Origin: an uncultured Blautia sp.
Lineage (GTDB): Bacteria > Bacillota > Clostridia > Lachnospirales > Lachnospiraceae
DNA length: 22,213 bases
Direction: 5' to 3'
NCBI GenBank assembly: GCA_934378195.1
Contig: CAKRPO010000039.1
Coordinates: 1-22,213, forward strand
Below, piece by piece: positions 1-7,718 of this stretch. The notes under the pieces are model-generated. The model searched no databases. It was given only the letters and a program-made list of their open reading frames with translations, and had not been told where the DNA came from. The position numbers were made by a program, and so were the translations under genes. Positions within the stretch are counted from its first letter, which is position 1. Each line of letters opens with the position of its first letter.

Positions 1-1500
1 CGTCAGGCAACCAAAGATGCCGGTAAGATTGCAGGTCTTGATGTAAAACGTATCATCAACGAGCCTACAGCAGCAGCGCTTGCATATGGCCTTGATAATG
101 AAAAAGAACAGAAGATCATGGTTTACGACTTAGGTGGTGGTACATTCGATGTATCCGTTATCGAGATTGGTGATGGTGTTATCGAAGTTCTTTCCACAGC
201 TGGTAACAACCGTCTTGGTGGTGATGACTTTGACCAGAAAGTTACAGACTGGATGATCGAAGAATTCAAGAAAGCAGAAGGTGTAGACTTAAGCGCAGAT
301 AAGATGGCTCTTCAGAGACTGAAAGAAGCAGCAGAGAAAGCAAAGAAAGAACTTTCTTCCGCAACAACAACAAATATCAACCTTCCGTTCATCACTGCAA
401 CAGCAGAAGGACCGAAGCATTTCGATATGAACCTTACAAGAGCTAAATTCGATGAGCTGACACATGATCTGGTAGAAAAGACAGCAGAGCCGGTTCGCCG
501 TGCACTGTCTGATGCAGGAATCACAGCTTCCGAACTTGGTCAGGTACTTCTGGTAGGTGGATCTACACGTATCCCGGCTGTACAGGACAAGGTAAAACAG
601 CTCACAGGTAAAGAGCCAAGCAAATCTCTGAACCCGGATGAATGTGTTGCACTTGGTGCTTCCGTACAGGGTGGTAAACTTGCTGGTGATGCAGGTGCCG
701 GTGATATCCTTCTTCTGGATGTTACTCCGCTGTCACTGTCCATCGAGACAATGGGTGGTATCGCAACTCGTCTGATCGAGAGAAACACAACGATCCCAAC
801 CAAGAAGAGCCAGATTTTCTCCACAGCAGCAGACAACCAGACCGCTGTAGATATCAACGTAGTACAGGGTGAGCGTCAGTTCGCAAAAGACAACAAATCC
901 CTTGGTCAGTTCCGTCTGGATGGAATCCCGCCAGCACGTCGTGGTGTTCCGCAGATTGAAGTTACATTTGATATCGATGCCAACGGTATTGTAAATGTAT
1001 CTGCAAAAGACCTTGGAACAGGTAAAGAACAGCACATCACAATCACAGCTGGTTCCAATATGTCTGATTCCGAAATCGACAAAGCAGTCAAAGAAGCTGC
1101 TGAATTCGAAGCTCAGGATAAGAAACGTAAAGAGGGAATCGATACAAGAAACAATGCAGATTCCATGGTATTCCAGGTTGAGAATGCACTGAAAGAAGCT
1201 GGCGATAAGATTGATGCTAATGACAAAGCAGCAGTTGAGACAGATCTGAACGCACTCAAAGATCTCCTTGCTCAGACAGCAAACGCAGAACTGACAGATG
1301 CTCAGATTGCTGACATCAAAGCAGCTCAGGAAAAGATGATGGAAAGCGCCCAGAAACTTTTTGCTAAAATGTATGAGCAGACACAGCAGGCCGGAGGCCA
1401 GGCTGGACCGAATCCGGGAGCAGGTGCAGGCACAGCTCAGGGTGGCAACGAAGCTGGATATGGCGATGATGTTGTAGACGCTGATTACAAAGAAGTATAA
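1..1500 (+). CDS. dnaK: Chaperone protein DnaK (Hsp70), 5' end cut off by the window edge
   Basis: The reading frame is open from the first base and encodes 499 residues. Comparison with known DnaK proteins suggests that roughly the first 120-130 residues lie outside the window. Visible hallmarks are the [13 protein letters not shown] segment, the phosphate-2 loop DLGGGTFD, the adenosine-contacting [13 protein letters not shown], the interdomain linker followed by [17 protein letters not shown], the substrate-binding beta domain with [11 protein letters not shown], a helical lid, and a Gly/Ala/Gln-rich tail ending in DADYKEV. It is the cytosolic ATP-dependent folding chaperone, working with DnaJ (next gene) and GrpE, which is presumably upstream and out of view. 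Codon use is strongly biased, as expected for a highly expressed gene. The first methionine inside the window, at 118, is internal and not the start. Confidence 0.98.
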   Translation, partial: RQATKDAGKIAGLDVKRIINEPTAAALAYGLDNEKEQKIMVYDLGGGTFDVSVIEIGDGVIEVLSTAGNNRLGGDDFDQKVTDWMIEEFKKAEGVDLSADKMALQRLKEAAEKAKKELSSATTTNINLPFITATAEGPKHFDMNLTRAKFDELTHDLVEKTAEPVRRALSDAGITASELGQVLLVGGSTRIPAVQDKVKQLTGKEPSKSLNPDECVALGASVQGGKLAGDAGAGDILLLDVTPLSLSIETMGGIATRLIERNTTIPTKKSQIFSTAADNQTAVDINVVQGERQFAKDNKSLGQFRLDGIPPARRGVPQIEVTFDIDANGIVNVSAKDLGTGKEQHITITAGSNMSDSEIDKAVKEAAEFEAQDKKRKEGIDTRNNADSMVFQVENALKEAGDKIDANDKAAVETDLNALKDLLAQTANAELTDAQIADIKAAQEKMMESAQKLFAKMYEQTQQAGGQAGPNPGAGAGTAQGGNEAGYGDDVVDADYKEV

Positions 1501-1537
1501 ATACCGTAAAAGAAAAAAATAAGATTTAAACCTTCAG

Positions 1538-1565
1538 ATGCCATTCATGCTTGCATGGATGGCAT
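1538..1565 (+). promoter_or_regulatory. Hairpin in the dnaK-dnaJ intergenic gap
   Basis: ATGCCATTCATG (1538-1549) pairs with CATGGATGGCAT (1554-1565) around a four-base loop CTTG. This gives a 12-bp stem with one G-U pair. A G-run follows, not a T-run, so it does not look like an intrinsic terminator. Its place between two co-directional chaperone genes suggests an mRNA processing or stabilising structure that lets dnaK and dnaJ accumulate at different levels; that role is inference. Confidence 0.5.
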
Positions 1566-1645
1566 TGGGGGATTATAATAATATTTTGGTGCGGTGTATA
1601 GCTGCATAAGAGCAATGTAAATCTAACATATAGGAAAGAGAAAAG

Positions 1646-2827
1646 ATGGCTGATAAAAGAGATTACTATGAGGTCCTGGGTGTCAGCAAGACTGCCAGTG
1701 ATTCAGAATTAAAAAGCGCATATCGAAAATTAGCCAAGAAATATCATCCGGACGTAAATCCAGGAGACAAAGAAGCAGAAGCAAAGTTCAAAGAAGCAAC
1801 AGAAGCATACAGTGTCTTAAGTGATGCAGACAAGAGACGTCAGTATGATCAGTTTGGTCATGCTGCATTCGAACAGGGCGGCGGTGGAGCCGGGGGCTTC
1901 GGTGGATTTGATTTCAACGGTGCGGATATGGGTGATATCTTCGGTGATATTTTTGGAGATCTGTTTGGTGGCGGCGGCAGAAGACGTGCCAACAACGGAC
2001 CAATGAAAGGTGCGAACTTACGTGCCCGTGTGAATATTACATTTGAAGAGGCAGTGTTTGGATGCGACAAGGAACTGGAGATCGTTCTGAAAGATGAATG
2101 TACGACTTGTCATGGAACCGGCGCCAAACCGGGAACAGAGCCGACTACCTGTCCGAAATGTCATGGTGAAGGTCAGATCGTCTATACACAGCAGTCTATG
2201 TTTGGTATGGTTCGAAATGTACAGACCTGTCCGGATTGTAACGGAACAGGTAAGATCATCAAAGAGAAATGTACATCCTGTCGTGGAACAGGTTATACTT
2301 CTTCCAGAAAGAAGATTCAGGTTTCTATTCCGGCCGGTATCGATAATGGACAGAGTATCCGTATCCGTGATAAGGGAGAGCCGGGAACCAATGGCGGTCC
2401 GAGAGGCGATTTACTTGTAGAAGTAAACGTTGCACGCCATCCGATCTTCCAGAGACAGGACATGAATATTTTTTCTACTGCACCGCTCACTTTTGCACAG
2501 GCTGCATTGGGAGGGGAAATCCATATCAATACAGTTGATGGCGATGTGGTTTATGAAGTGAAACCGGGAACACAGACGGATACACGTATTCGCCTGAAAG
2601 GTAAAGGTGTACCTTCCCTGAGAAACAAAAATATCCGTGGCGACCATTATGTAACACTTGTTGTTCAGGTTCCGACCAAGCTGAATGAAGAAGCCAAAGA
2701 AGCTCTTCGCAAGTTTGACGAAGCATGCGGCAACAGACCTGCATCTGAGGATAAAGACGGATCTGAGAAATCAGAGAAGAAGAAAAAGAGTTTTATGGAT
2801 AAACTCAAAGAGACCTTTGAGGACTAA
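1646..2827 (+). CDS. dnaJ: Chaperone protein DnaJ (type I Hsp40)
   Basis: This is a full-length 393-residue type I DnaJ, the J-domain co-chaperone that stimulates DnaK ATPase activity and delivers unfolded clients. The J domain spans about residues 4-70 with the diagnostic HPD at 34-36. A Gly/Phe-rich linker covers about 76-112. Four zinc-binding CxxCxGxG repeats lie at 152-216 ([32 protein letters not shown]), all intact. The C-terminal substrate-binding beta domains follow, then a Lys/Glu-rich tail. A GGAAAGAG ribosome site precedes the ATG. It lies 145 bases after dnaK on the same strand and is followed by an intrinsic terminator, so the heat-shock operon ends here. Confidence 0.98.
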   Translation: MADKRDYYEVLGVSKTASDSELKSAYRKLAKKYHPDVNPGDKEAEAKFKEATEAYSVLSDADKRRQYDQFGHAAFEQGGGGAGGFGGFDFNGADMGDIFGDIFGDLFGGGGRRRANNGPMKGANLRARVNITFEEAVFGCDKELEIVLKDECTTCHGTGAKPGTEPTTCPKCHGEGQIVYTQQSMFGMVRNVQTCPDCNGTGKIIKEKCTSCRGTGYTSSRKKIQVSIPAGIDNGQSIRIRDKGEPGTNGGPRGDLLVEVNVARHPIFQRQDMNIFSTAPLTFAQAALGGEIHINTVDGDVVYEVKPGTQTDTRIRLKGKGVPSLRNKNIRGDHYVTLVVQVPTKLNEEAKEALRKFDEACGNRPASEDKDGSEKSEKKKKSFMDKLKETFED

Positions 2828-2855
2828 ATACCATAGAATAGAAGAAAGTTTTTGG

Positions 2856-2886
2856 AAAAGAGGGAAAACCCTCTTTTCTTTTTTTG
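2856..2886 (+). terminator. Rho-independent terminator after dnaJ
   Basis: AAAAGAGGG (2856-2864), a loop of AAAA, and CCCTCTTTT (2869-2877) form a perfect 9-bp stem followed by CTTTTTTTG. It lies about 30 bases past the dnaJ stop and closes the chaperone operon. Confidence 0.92.
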
Positions 2887-3041
2887 TAGTTTCATGTATA
2901 GTAGATTAGATAGGATTGTTGAAAGCAGCCTGCTGCGGAACAATTCGTAAGTATCGGTGGTATCATAGGTACCGTAAGTATCGTAAGCATAAAATAGCGT
3001 AAAGTTATCATATAGGATAAACAGACAGGAGATTACAATAT
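2887..3041 (+). promoter_or_regulatory. Gap between the dnaJ terminator and prmA with short repeats; promoter expected but not clear
   Basis: This 155-base gap must contain the start signals of the prmA group because a terminator precedes it. I see no convincing -35/-10 pair; TAAAAT at 2990-2995 could be a -10 but lacks a good partner. CGTAAGTATCG occurs twice (2946-2956 and 2973-2983), with further CGTAAG/CGTAAA units at 2982 and 2998. GCAGCCTGCTGC just upstream is a near-perfect palindrome. The ribosome site before prmA is CAGGAGATT. Confidence 0.3.
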
Positions 3042-3995
3042 ATGAAATGGAATCGTTTTACGATTAAAACAAAGACAGAAGCAGAAGATATGATTATCTG
3101 TACACTGGCAGAGATTGGCGTAGAAGGTGTGGAGATTCAGGATCACCAGCCGCTGTCCGAAGAAGACAAAGCGCAGATGTTTGTAGATATCATGCCGGAG
3201 GGACCGGCAGATGATGGCATTGCGTATCTGAATTTTTACCTCGAAGAAGATGCAGATAAAGAAACAATCCTTCGTGATGTAAGAAATGCACTCGAAGAAC
3301 TTCGTACTTTTATGGATATCGGAGAAGCTACGATCGAGGAATCCCAGACAGAGGACAAGGACTGGATCAACAACTGGAAAGAATTTTTCCACCAGTTCTA
3401 TGTAGATGATATTCTGATTGTTCCGTCATGGGAAGAAGTGAAAGAAGAAGACAAAGATAAAATGATCCTTCATATCGATCCGGGTACAGCATTTGGAACC
3501 GGTATGCATGAGACCACCCAGCTTGTGATCCGTCAGCTGAAGAAGTATGTCAAACCAGGCATCGAGCTTCTTGATGTAGGAACAGGAAGTGGTATCCTTG
3601 GGATCACCGCTCTGAAGCTTGGTGCAGGCCATGTTGTTGGTACGGACCTTGATTCATGCGCCGTTCCGGCAGTACAGGATAATAAAGAAGCAAACCAGAT
3701 CGTAGATGAGACATTCGACATGATGATCGGAAATATCATTGATGACAAAGAAGTGCAGGATCAGGTTGGCTATGAGAAATACGATATTGTTGCAGCTAAT
3801 ATTCTTGCCGATGTACTGGTGCCATTGACGCCAGTGATCGTTCATCAGATGAAGAAGGGTGCATATTACATCACATCCGGTATTCTGGATGTCAAAGAAG
3901 ACGTAGTCAAAGAAGCTGTACAGAAAGCAGGACTTACTCTGGTAGAAGTTACAAAGCAGGGCGAATGGGTCTGCGTAACTGCAAGAAAGGACTGA
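3042..3995 (+). CDS. prmA: Ribosomal protein L11 methyltransferase PrmA
   Basis: This 317-residue protein trimethylates ribosomal protein L11 using S-adenosylmethionine. The N-terminal substrate-recognition domain includes the family segment EDKDWINNWKEFFHQ (about residues 104-118). DPGTAFGTGMHETT at about 146-159 is a PrmA signature. The SAM-binding loop DVGTGSGILG lies at 178-187, followed by GTDLD at the acidic ribose-binding position. The catalytic-region motif NILADVL is at 253-259, in place of the NPPF-type motif of N-methyltransferases. Length matches the family. The rsmE start lies four bases past its stop, so the two are very probably co-translated; prmA next to rsmE after dnaJ is a common Firmicutes arrangement. 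Confidence 0.95.
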   Translation: MKWNRFTIKTKTEAEDMIICTLAEIGVEGVEIQDHQPLSEEDKAQMFVDIMPEGPADDGIAYLNFYLEEDADKETILRDVRNALEELRTFMDIGEATIEESQTEDKDWINNWKEFFHQFYVDDILIVPSWEEVKEEDKDKMILHIDPGTAFGTGMHETTQLVIRQLKKYVKPGIELLDVGTGSGILGITALKLGAGHVVGTDLDSCAVPAVQDNKEANQIVDETFDMMIGNIIDDKEVQDQVGYEKYDIVAANILADVLVPLTPVIVHQMKKGAYYITSGILDVKEDVVKEAVQKAGLTLVEVTKQGEWVCVTARKD

Positions 3996-3999
3996 TCCC

Positions 4000-4743
4000 A
4001 TGCAGAGGTTTTTTGTAGAACCGCATCAGATTGATGAGACAGCACATCGGATTCATATCACGGGGACGGATGTTAACCATATTTCTAATGTCCTTCGCAT
4101 GAAGCAGGGAGAGGAAGTATGGATCAGTGACGGCGGCAAAAAGGAATACCGCTGTGCAATCGAGGCATTCAGTCAGGAAGAAGTGCTTCTTCATATTATT
4201 TATGCGCAGGAGCCGGATTATGAGCTTCCAAGCCGGATTTATCTGTTCCAGGGACTTCCGAAGGCAGATAAGATGGAACTGATCATACAGAAAGCAGTTG
4301 AGCTTGGCGCTTATGAAGTCATTCCGGTAGAAACAAAACGTTGTGTTGTGAAGCTGGATGGCAAGAAAGCGGCGAAGAAGGTTGACCGCTGGCAGCAGAT
4401 CGCAGAGAGTGCGGCAAAGCAGTCTAAACGTATGCTGATCCCGAATGTACATCAGATAATGACCTTTAAAGAAGCGTTAAGTTATGCACAGTCAATGGAT
4501 ATCCGGCTGATTCCGTATGAACTTGCCAAAGGAATGCAGGAGACAAAAGAAATCCTTACAGCAATAGAGCCGGGACAGTTTATCGGGATTTTTATTGGAC
4601 CGGAAGGCGGATTTGAAGAAAAAGAAGTAGAAGCAGCAATAGAGGAAGGTGCAAAGCCGATCACACTTGGCAGGCGTATCCTTCGAACAGAGACAGCAGG
4701 ACTTGCGATTCTTTCGGTTCTGATGTTCCAGCTTGAAAATTAG
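4000..4743 (+). CDS. rsmE: 16S rRNA m3U1498 methyltransferase RsmE
   Basis: This 247-residue SPOUT-fold methyltransferase modifies U1498 of 16S rRNA to N3-methyluridine. The N-terminal PUA-like RNA-binding domain covers about residues 1-70. The C-terminal trefoil-knot domain carries the family motifs GPEGGF (200-205) and LGRRILRTETAGLA (223-236), which form the SAM-binding knot. Length is normal. Its ATG follows the prmA stop by four bases, with AAAGGA inside the end of prmA as ribosome site. Together with prmA it forms a ribosome-modification pair. Confidence 0.95.
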   Translation: MQRFFVEPHQIDETAHRIHITGTDVNHISNVLRMKQGEEVWISDGGKKEYRCAIEAFSQEEVLLHIIYAQEPDYELPSRIYLFQGLPKADKMELIIQKAVELGAYEVIPVETKRCVVKLDGKKAAKKVDRWQQIAESAAKQSKRMLIPNVHQIMTFKEALSYAQSMDIRLIPYELAKGMQETKEILTAIEPGQFIGIFIGPEGGFEEKEVEAAIEEGAKPITLGRRILRTETAGLAILSVLMFQLEN

Positions 4744-4767
4744 TATTCACATAAATAAGAGGAAATT

Positions 4768-5922
4768 ATGGAAGTTTATTTTGATAATTCTGCTACCACC
4801 AGATGCTACGATTCTGTTAAAGACATCGTAGTAAAGACCATGACAGAAGATTTTGGTAATCCGTCTGCCATGCATCTTAAGGGTGTGGATGCGGAGAAAT
4901 ACGTAAAAGAAGCAACCAAGACGATTGCCGGAATCCTGAAAGTACAGGAAAAAGAAATTCTGTTTACTTCAGGTGGCACAGAGTCTGACAACCTTGCACT
5001 AATTGGTGGTGCAATGGCAAACAAACGAAACGGAAACCATATCATCATTACATCTGTAGAGCATGCTGCTGTCAGTCAGCCGGCATTATATCTGCAGGAG
5101 CAGGGATTTGAAATTACCTATCTTCCGGTGGATGCGCAGGGAAGAGTGAAGATGAGCACACTGGAAGCTGTGTTGAGGCCAGACACGATTATGGTATCCA
5201 CCATGCTTGTAAATAATGAAGTCGGAACTGTGATGCCGGTCGAAAAGATTGCAAAGATGGTCCATGAGAAGAGCCCGAAGGCGCTCTATCATGTAGATGC
5301 GATCCAGGGATTCGGTAAATATCACATCTATCCGAAACGTATGGGAATTGATCTCCTTGCAGTCAGCGGACACAAGATCCACGGGCCAAAGGGCGTCGGA
5401 TTTTTGTACATCAATGAAAAAGTTAAGATCATTCCTCAGATTCTTGGCGGCGGCCAGCAGAGCGGCATGCGTTCTGGAACAGACAATGTTCCGGGAATCG
5501 CCGGACTTGGAGTTGCTGCCGGACAGATTTACAGGAATCTTGATGAAAATGTAGAGCATATGTATCAGCTTAAAGAGCATATTGCAGAGGGACTTTCTGA
5601 GATCGAGGATATCCGTATCAACGGAATGCCGCTTCGAGAAGGAGCACCACAGATTTTAAGCATCAGTGTAATGGGCGTTCGAAGCGAGGTGCTGCTTCAT
5701 TCCCTGGAAGACAAGGGCATTTATATTTCTGCAGGAAGCGCATGTTCCAGCCACAAGAGAAAGCCAAGTGCTACATTAAGTGCCATGGGAATGTCCAAAG
5801 ATCAGATCGAAAGCACTGTTCGTTTGAGCTTCTGCGAAGAAAATACGATCGAGGAGGCAGACTATTTCCTGGAGACCATGAAAACTCTGGTTCCGATGCT
5901 CAGACGTTATTCAAGAAAATAA
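4768..5922 (+). CDS. Cysteine desulfurase (NifS/IscS family), probable sulfur donor for ThiI
   Basis: This 384-residue pyridoxal-phosphate enzyme removes sulfur from cysteine and passes it on as a persulfide. Visible hallmarks are YFDNSATT at the N-terminus, the cofactor segment TSGGTESDNLAL (67-78), the base-stacking histidine in SVEHAAV (H99), the aspartate and glutamine of HVDAIQ (175-180), the Schiff-base lysine in SGHKIHGPKG (K203) and the catalytic cysteine in SAGSACSSHK (C326). It sits 70 bases before thiI, an arrangement seen in Bacillus (nifZ-thiI), where the desulfurase feeds 4-thiouridine synthesis. I therefore infer ThiI as its main partner. No iscU-type scaffold gene is adjacent, which argues against a dedicated Fe-S role. 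The ribosome site is AGAGGAAA. Confidence 0.93.
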   Translation: MEVYFDNSATTRCYDSVKDIVVKTMTEDFGNPSAMHLKGVDAEKYVKEATKTIAGILKVQEKEILFTSGGTESDNLALIGGAMANKRNGNHIIITSVEHAAVSQPALYLQEQGFEITYLPVDAQGRVKMSTLEAVLRPDTIMVSTMLVNNEVGTVMPVEKIAKMVHEKSPKALYHVDAIQGFGKYHIYPKRMGIDLLAVSGHKIHGPKGVGFLYINEKVKIIPQILGGGQQSGMRSGTDNVPGIAGLGVAAGQIYRNLDENVEHMYQLKEHIAEGLSEIEDIRINGMPLREGAPQILSISVMGVRSEVLLHSLEDKGIYISAGSACSSHKRKPSATLSAMGMSKDQIESTVRLSFCEENTIEEADYFLETMKTLVPMLRRYSRK

Positions 5923-5944
5923 TAATACAAAAGAAATTCAGACA

Positions 5945-5965
5945 GGCCAGATCATATTTCTGGCC
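5945..5965 (+). promoter_or_regulatory. Hairpin between the desulfurase gene and thiI
   Basis: GGCCAGA (5945-5951) and TCTGGCC (5959-5965) form a perfect 7-bp stem with a seven-base loop. No T-run follows, and AGGAGG for thiI begins about ten bases later. It is more likely a processing or translation-modulating element than a terminator. Confidence 0.4.
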
Positions 5966-5992
5966 GGATAGAATCAGGAGGAAATACCAACT

Positions 5993-7174
5993 ATGATATT
6001 TCATGCATTTTTGATTAAATATGCAGAAATCGCTATCAAGGGTAAGAACAGATATCTGTTCGAGGATGCTCTTGTTAAACAAATGAAACTGGCTCTTGAG
6101 CCGGTTGAGGGCGAATTTAGAGTAACTAAGGAGCAGGGACGTGTTTACGTGTTCTGTCCGGAAACATATGATTTTGACGAGGCAGTAGAAGCACTGCAGC
6201 GTGTATTTGGTATCGTTGGCATCAGCCCGGTCGTAATCTACGAAGATCAGGGATTTGACCAGATGGCAAAAGACGTCGTATCTTATATGGAGGTAAGATA
6301 TCCGGGATACAACGGCTCTTTCAAAGTATACACAAGAAGAGCAAAGAAATCTTATCCGATTACTTCCATGGAAGTCAGTGCAGCAATTGGAGAAAAGATT
6401 CTGGATGCGTTCCCGGATGCATCAGTAGATGTGCATAATCCGGAGATGACACTTTCTGTAGAAATCCGTGACAAGATCTATGTATATTCCGAGACACTTC
6501 CTGGACCGGGTGGCATGCCGATCGGAACAAACGGTAAGGCAATGCTCCTTCTTTCAGGAGGAATTGACAGTCCGGTTGCTGGATATATGATCGCGAAACG
6601 TGGAGTCAAGATTGAAGCAGTCTATTTCCATGCACCGCCGTATACCAGTGAACGTGCAAAGCAGAAAGTTGTAGATCTGGCAAAGCTTGTGGCACGTTAC
6701 AGTGGACCGATCCGTCTGCATGTGGTCAATTTTACGGACATTCAGCTGTATATCTATGACCAGTGCCCGCATGAAGAGCTGACGATTATCATGCGACGTT
6801 ATATGATGCGTATTGCAGAGCATTTTGCACGCAAAGACAAATGTCTTGGGCTGATTACTGGAGAGAGTATCGGACAGGTTGCAAGTCAGACATTACAGAG
6901 TCTTGCTGCGACAGATGAAGTATGTGAATTTCCGGTATATCGTCCGGTTATTGGATTTGATAAAGAAGAAATCGTACAGATTTCCAGAAAGATCAATACA
7001 TTTGAGACTTCTATTCAGCCATTTGAAGATTGCTGCACGATTTTTGTAGCAAAACATCCGGTAACAAAGCCGAACCTCAAAGTGATCCACAGATCCGAAG
7101 AGAAACTGAATGAAAAGATCGATCAATTGATGGAAGAAGCTCTTGCAAGCACAGAAGTGATCGAGATTCAGTGA
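5993..7174 (+). CDS. thiI: tRNA 4-thiouridine synthase ThiI (no rhodanese domain)
   Basis: This 393-residue enzyme adenylates U8 of tRNA and exchanges the activated oxygen for sulfur, giving 4-thiouridine; ThiI proteins can also serve thiazole synthesis. The order is an N-terminal ferredoxin-like region, a THUMP RNA-binding domain (about residues 60-165) and a PP-loop ATPase domain with SGGIDSPVAGYM starting at 188. A Cys-Cys pair in FEDCCTIFV near residue 340 corresponds to the conserved cysteine region of the PP-loop domain. The C-terminal rhodanese domain of the enterobacterial enzyme is absent, as usual in Firmicutes, so the adjacent desulfurase probably transfers sulfur directly. AGGAGG at 5976-5981 is the ribosome site. 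A terminator follows. Confidence 0.95.
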   Translation: MIFHAFLIKYAEIAIKGKNRYLFEDALVKQMKLALEPVEGEFRVTKEQGRVYVFCPETYDFDEAVEALQRVFGIVGISPVVIYEDQGFDQMAKDVVSYMEVRYPGYNGSFKVYTRRAKKSYPITSMEVSAAIGEKILDAFPDASVDVHNPEMTLSVEIRDKIYVYSETLPGPGGMPIGTNGKAMLLLSGGIDSPVAGYMIAKRGVKIEAVYFHAPPYTSERAKQKVVDLAKLVARYSGPIRLHVVNFTDIQLYIYDQCPHEELTIIMRRYMMRIAEHFARKDKCLGLITGESIGQVASQTLQSLAATDEVCEFPVYRPVIGFDKEEIVQISRKINTFETSIQPFEDCCTIFVAKHPVTKPNLKVIHRSEEKLNEKIDQLMEEALASTEVIEIQ

Positions 7175-7237
7175 AAATCTGAAAAAGGGAATCACAGAGG
7201 CAATATAGAAGTAGTAAAAAAGAACAGTGATAAAAGA

Positions 7238-7274
7238 AAAACAGCTTCTCATGCGTAAGCACAGAAGCTGTTTT
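7238..7274. terminator. Bidirectional terminator between thiI (+) and the HPr-like gene (-)
   Basis: AAAACAGCTTCT (7238-7249) pairs perfectly with AGAAGCTGTTTT (7263-7274), and the loop has an inner TGC/GCA pairing. T-rich DNA follows on both strands (TTTTATAACTGTTTTG on plus; TTTTCTTTTATC on minus), so it can stop both converging transcripts. Confidence 0.9.
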
Positions 7275-7310
7275 ATAACTGTTTTGTATCTCAAAAGAGA
7301 AAAACGTGAA

Positions 7311-7547
7311 TCAGTCGATTACGTATGGCTGAACAACTGCAAGGATGGTGTCAAGAGCACTGCCTTCTGCATGGATGTTCAGGTTGATCGGTTTGGATAA
7401 GTCTAAACTGAAGATACCCATGATGGATTTGGCATCGATCACATATCTTCCGGATACTAAGTCAAAATCACAATCGAATTTGCTGATCTCGTTTACAAAT
7501 GCTTTCACTTTATCGATAGAATTCAGCGAGATTTTTAATGTTTTCAT
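7311..7547 (-). CDS. HPr-like protein lacking the phosphocarrier histidine
   Basis: The product is a 78-residue relative of HPr. The second half is clearly HPr: AKSIMGIFSLDLSKP (39-53) matches the Ser46 regulatory helix (KSIMGVMSL in Bacillus HPr), and LNIHAEG matches the following strand. The N-terminal half has lost the GxHARPA loop with His15; KISLNSIDKVKAFVNEISKF runs straight through and is a few residues shorter. It therefore cannot carry PTS phosphate on His15, while the serine equivalent (Ser41) remains. This resembles Crh, the Bacillus HPr homologue without His15, and suggests regulation rather than transport. The ATG at 7547 is chosen because GGAGG lies eight bases upstream and a strong promoter lies just beyond; the frame runs further upstream, but those extra residues overlap the promoter. 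Monocistronic. Confidence 0.85.
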   Translation of the reverse strand: MKTLKISLNSIDKVKAFVNEISKFDCDFDLVSGRYVIDAKSIMGIFSLDLSKPINLNIHAEGSALDTILAVVQPYVID

Positions 7548-7584
7548 TTTGAGATCCTCCCTATTTAGTGTTATTATGCCATTT

Positions 7585-7613
7585 ATCTTACCCGTCCCCT
7601 TTCGAAAAGTCAA
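7585..7613 (-). promoter_or_regulatory. Sigma-A promoter of the HPr-like gene
   Basis: On the minus strand TTGACT (7613-7608), a 17-base spacer and TAAGAT (7590-7585) form a near-consensus promoter. Transcription should start near 7578, leaving a leader of about 30 bases with GGAGG before the ATG at 7547. Confidence 0.8.
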
Positions 7614-7632
7614 GGGAAAAAGAGATGAAAAT

Positions 7633-7661
7633 TTGGTAAACATTTGGTCCGGATGCATAAA
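7633..7661 (+). promoter_or_regulatory. Possible promoter of mtaB
   Basis: TTGGTA (7633-7638) and CATAAA (7656-7661) are spaced by 17 bases, and each matches the sigma-A consensus at four of six positions. A second possible -10, TAAAAT, follows. The match is weak, but the gene needs its own start because the upstream neighbour is divergent. Confidence 0.4.
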
Positions 7662-7718
7662 AACACAATAAAATAGAGTAAACAGTAACAAACTATCAGA
7701 AAATACATGAGGTTAAAT

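Noticed and set aside
7548..7691. N-terminal extension of the HPr-like protein by 48 residues
   Set aside because: The extension overlaps a near-consensus promoter, and the start at 7547 has GGAGG at the right distance.
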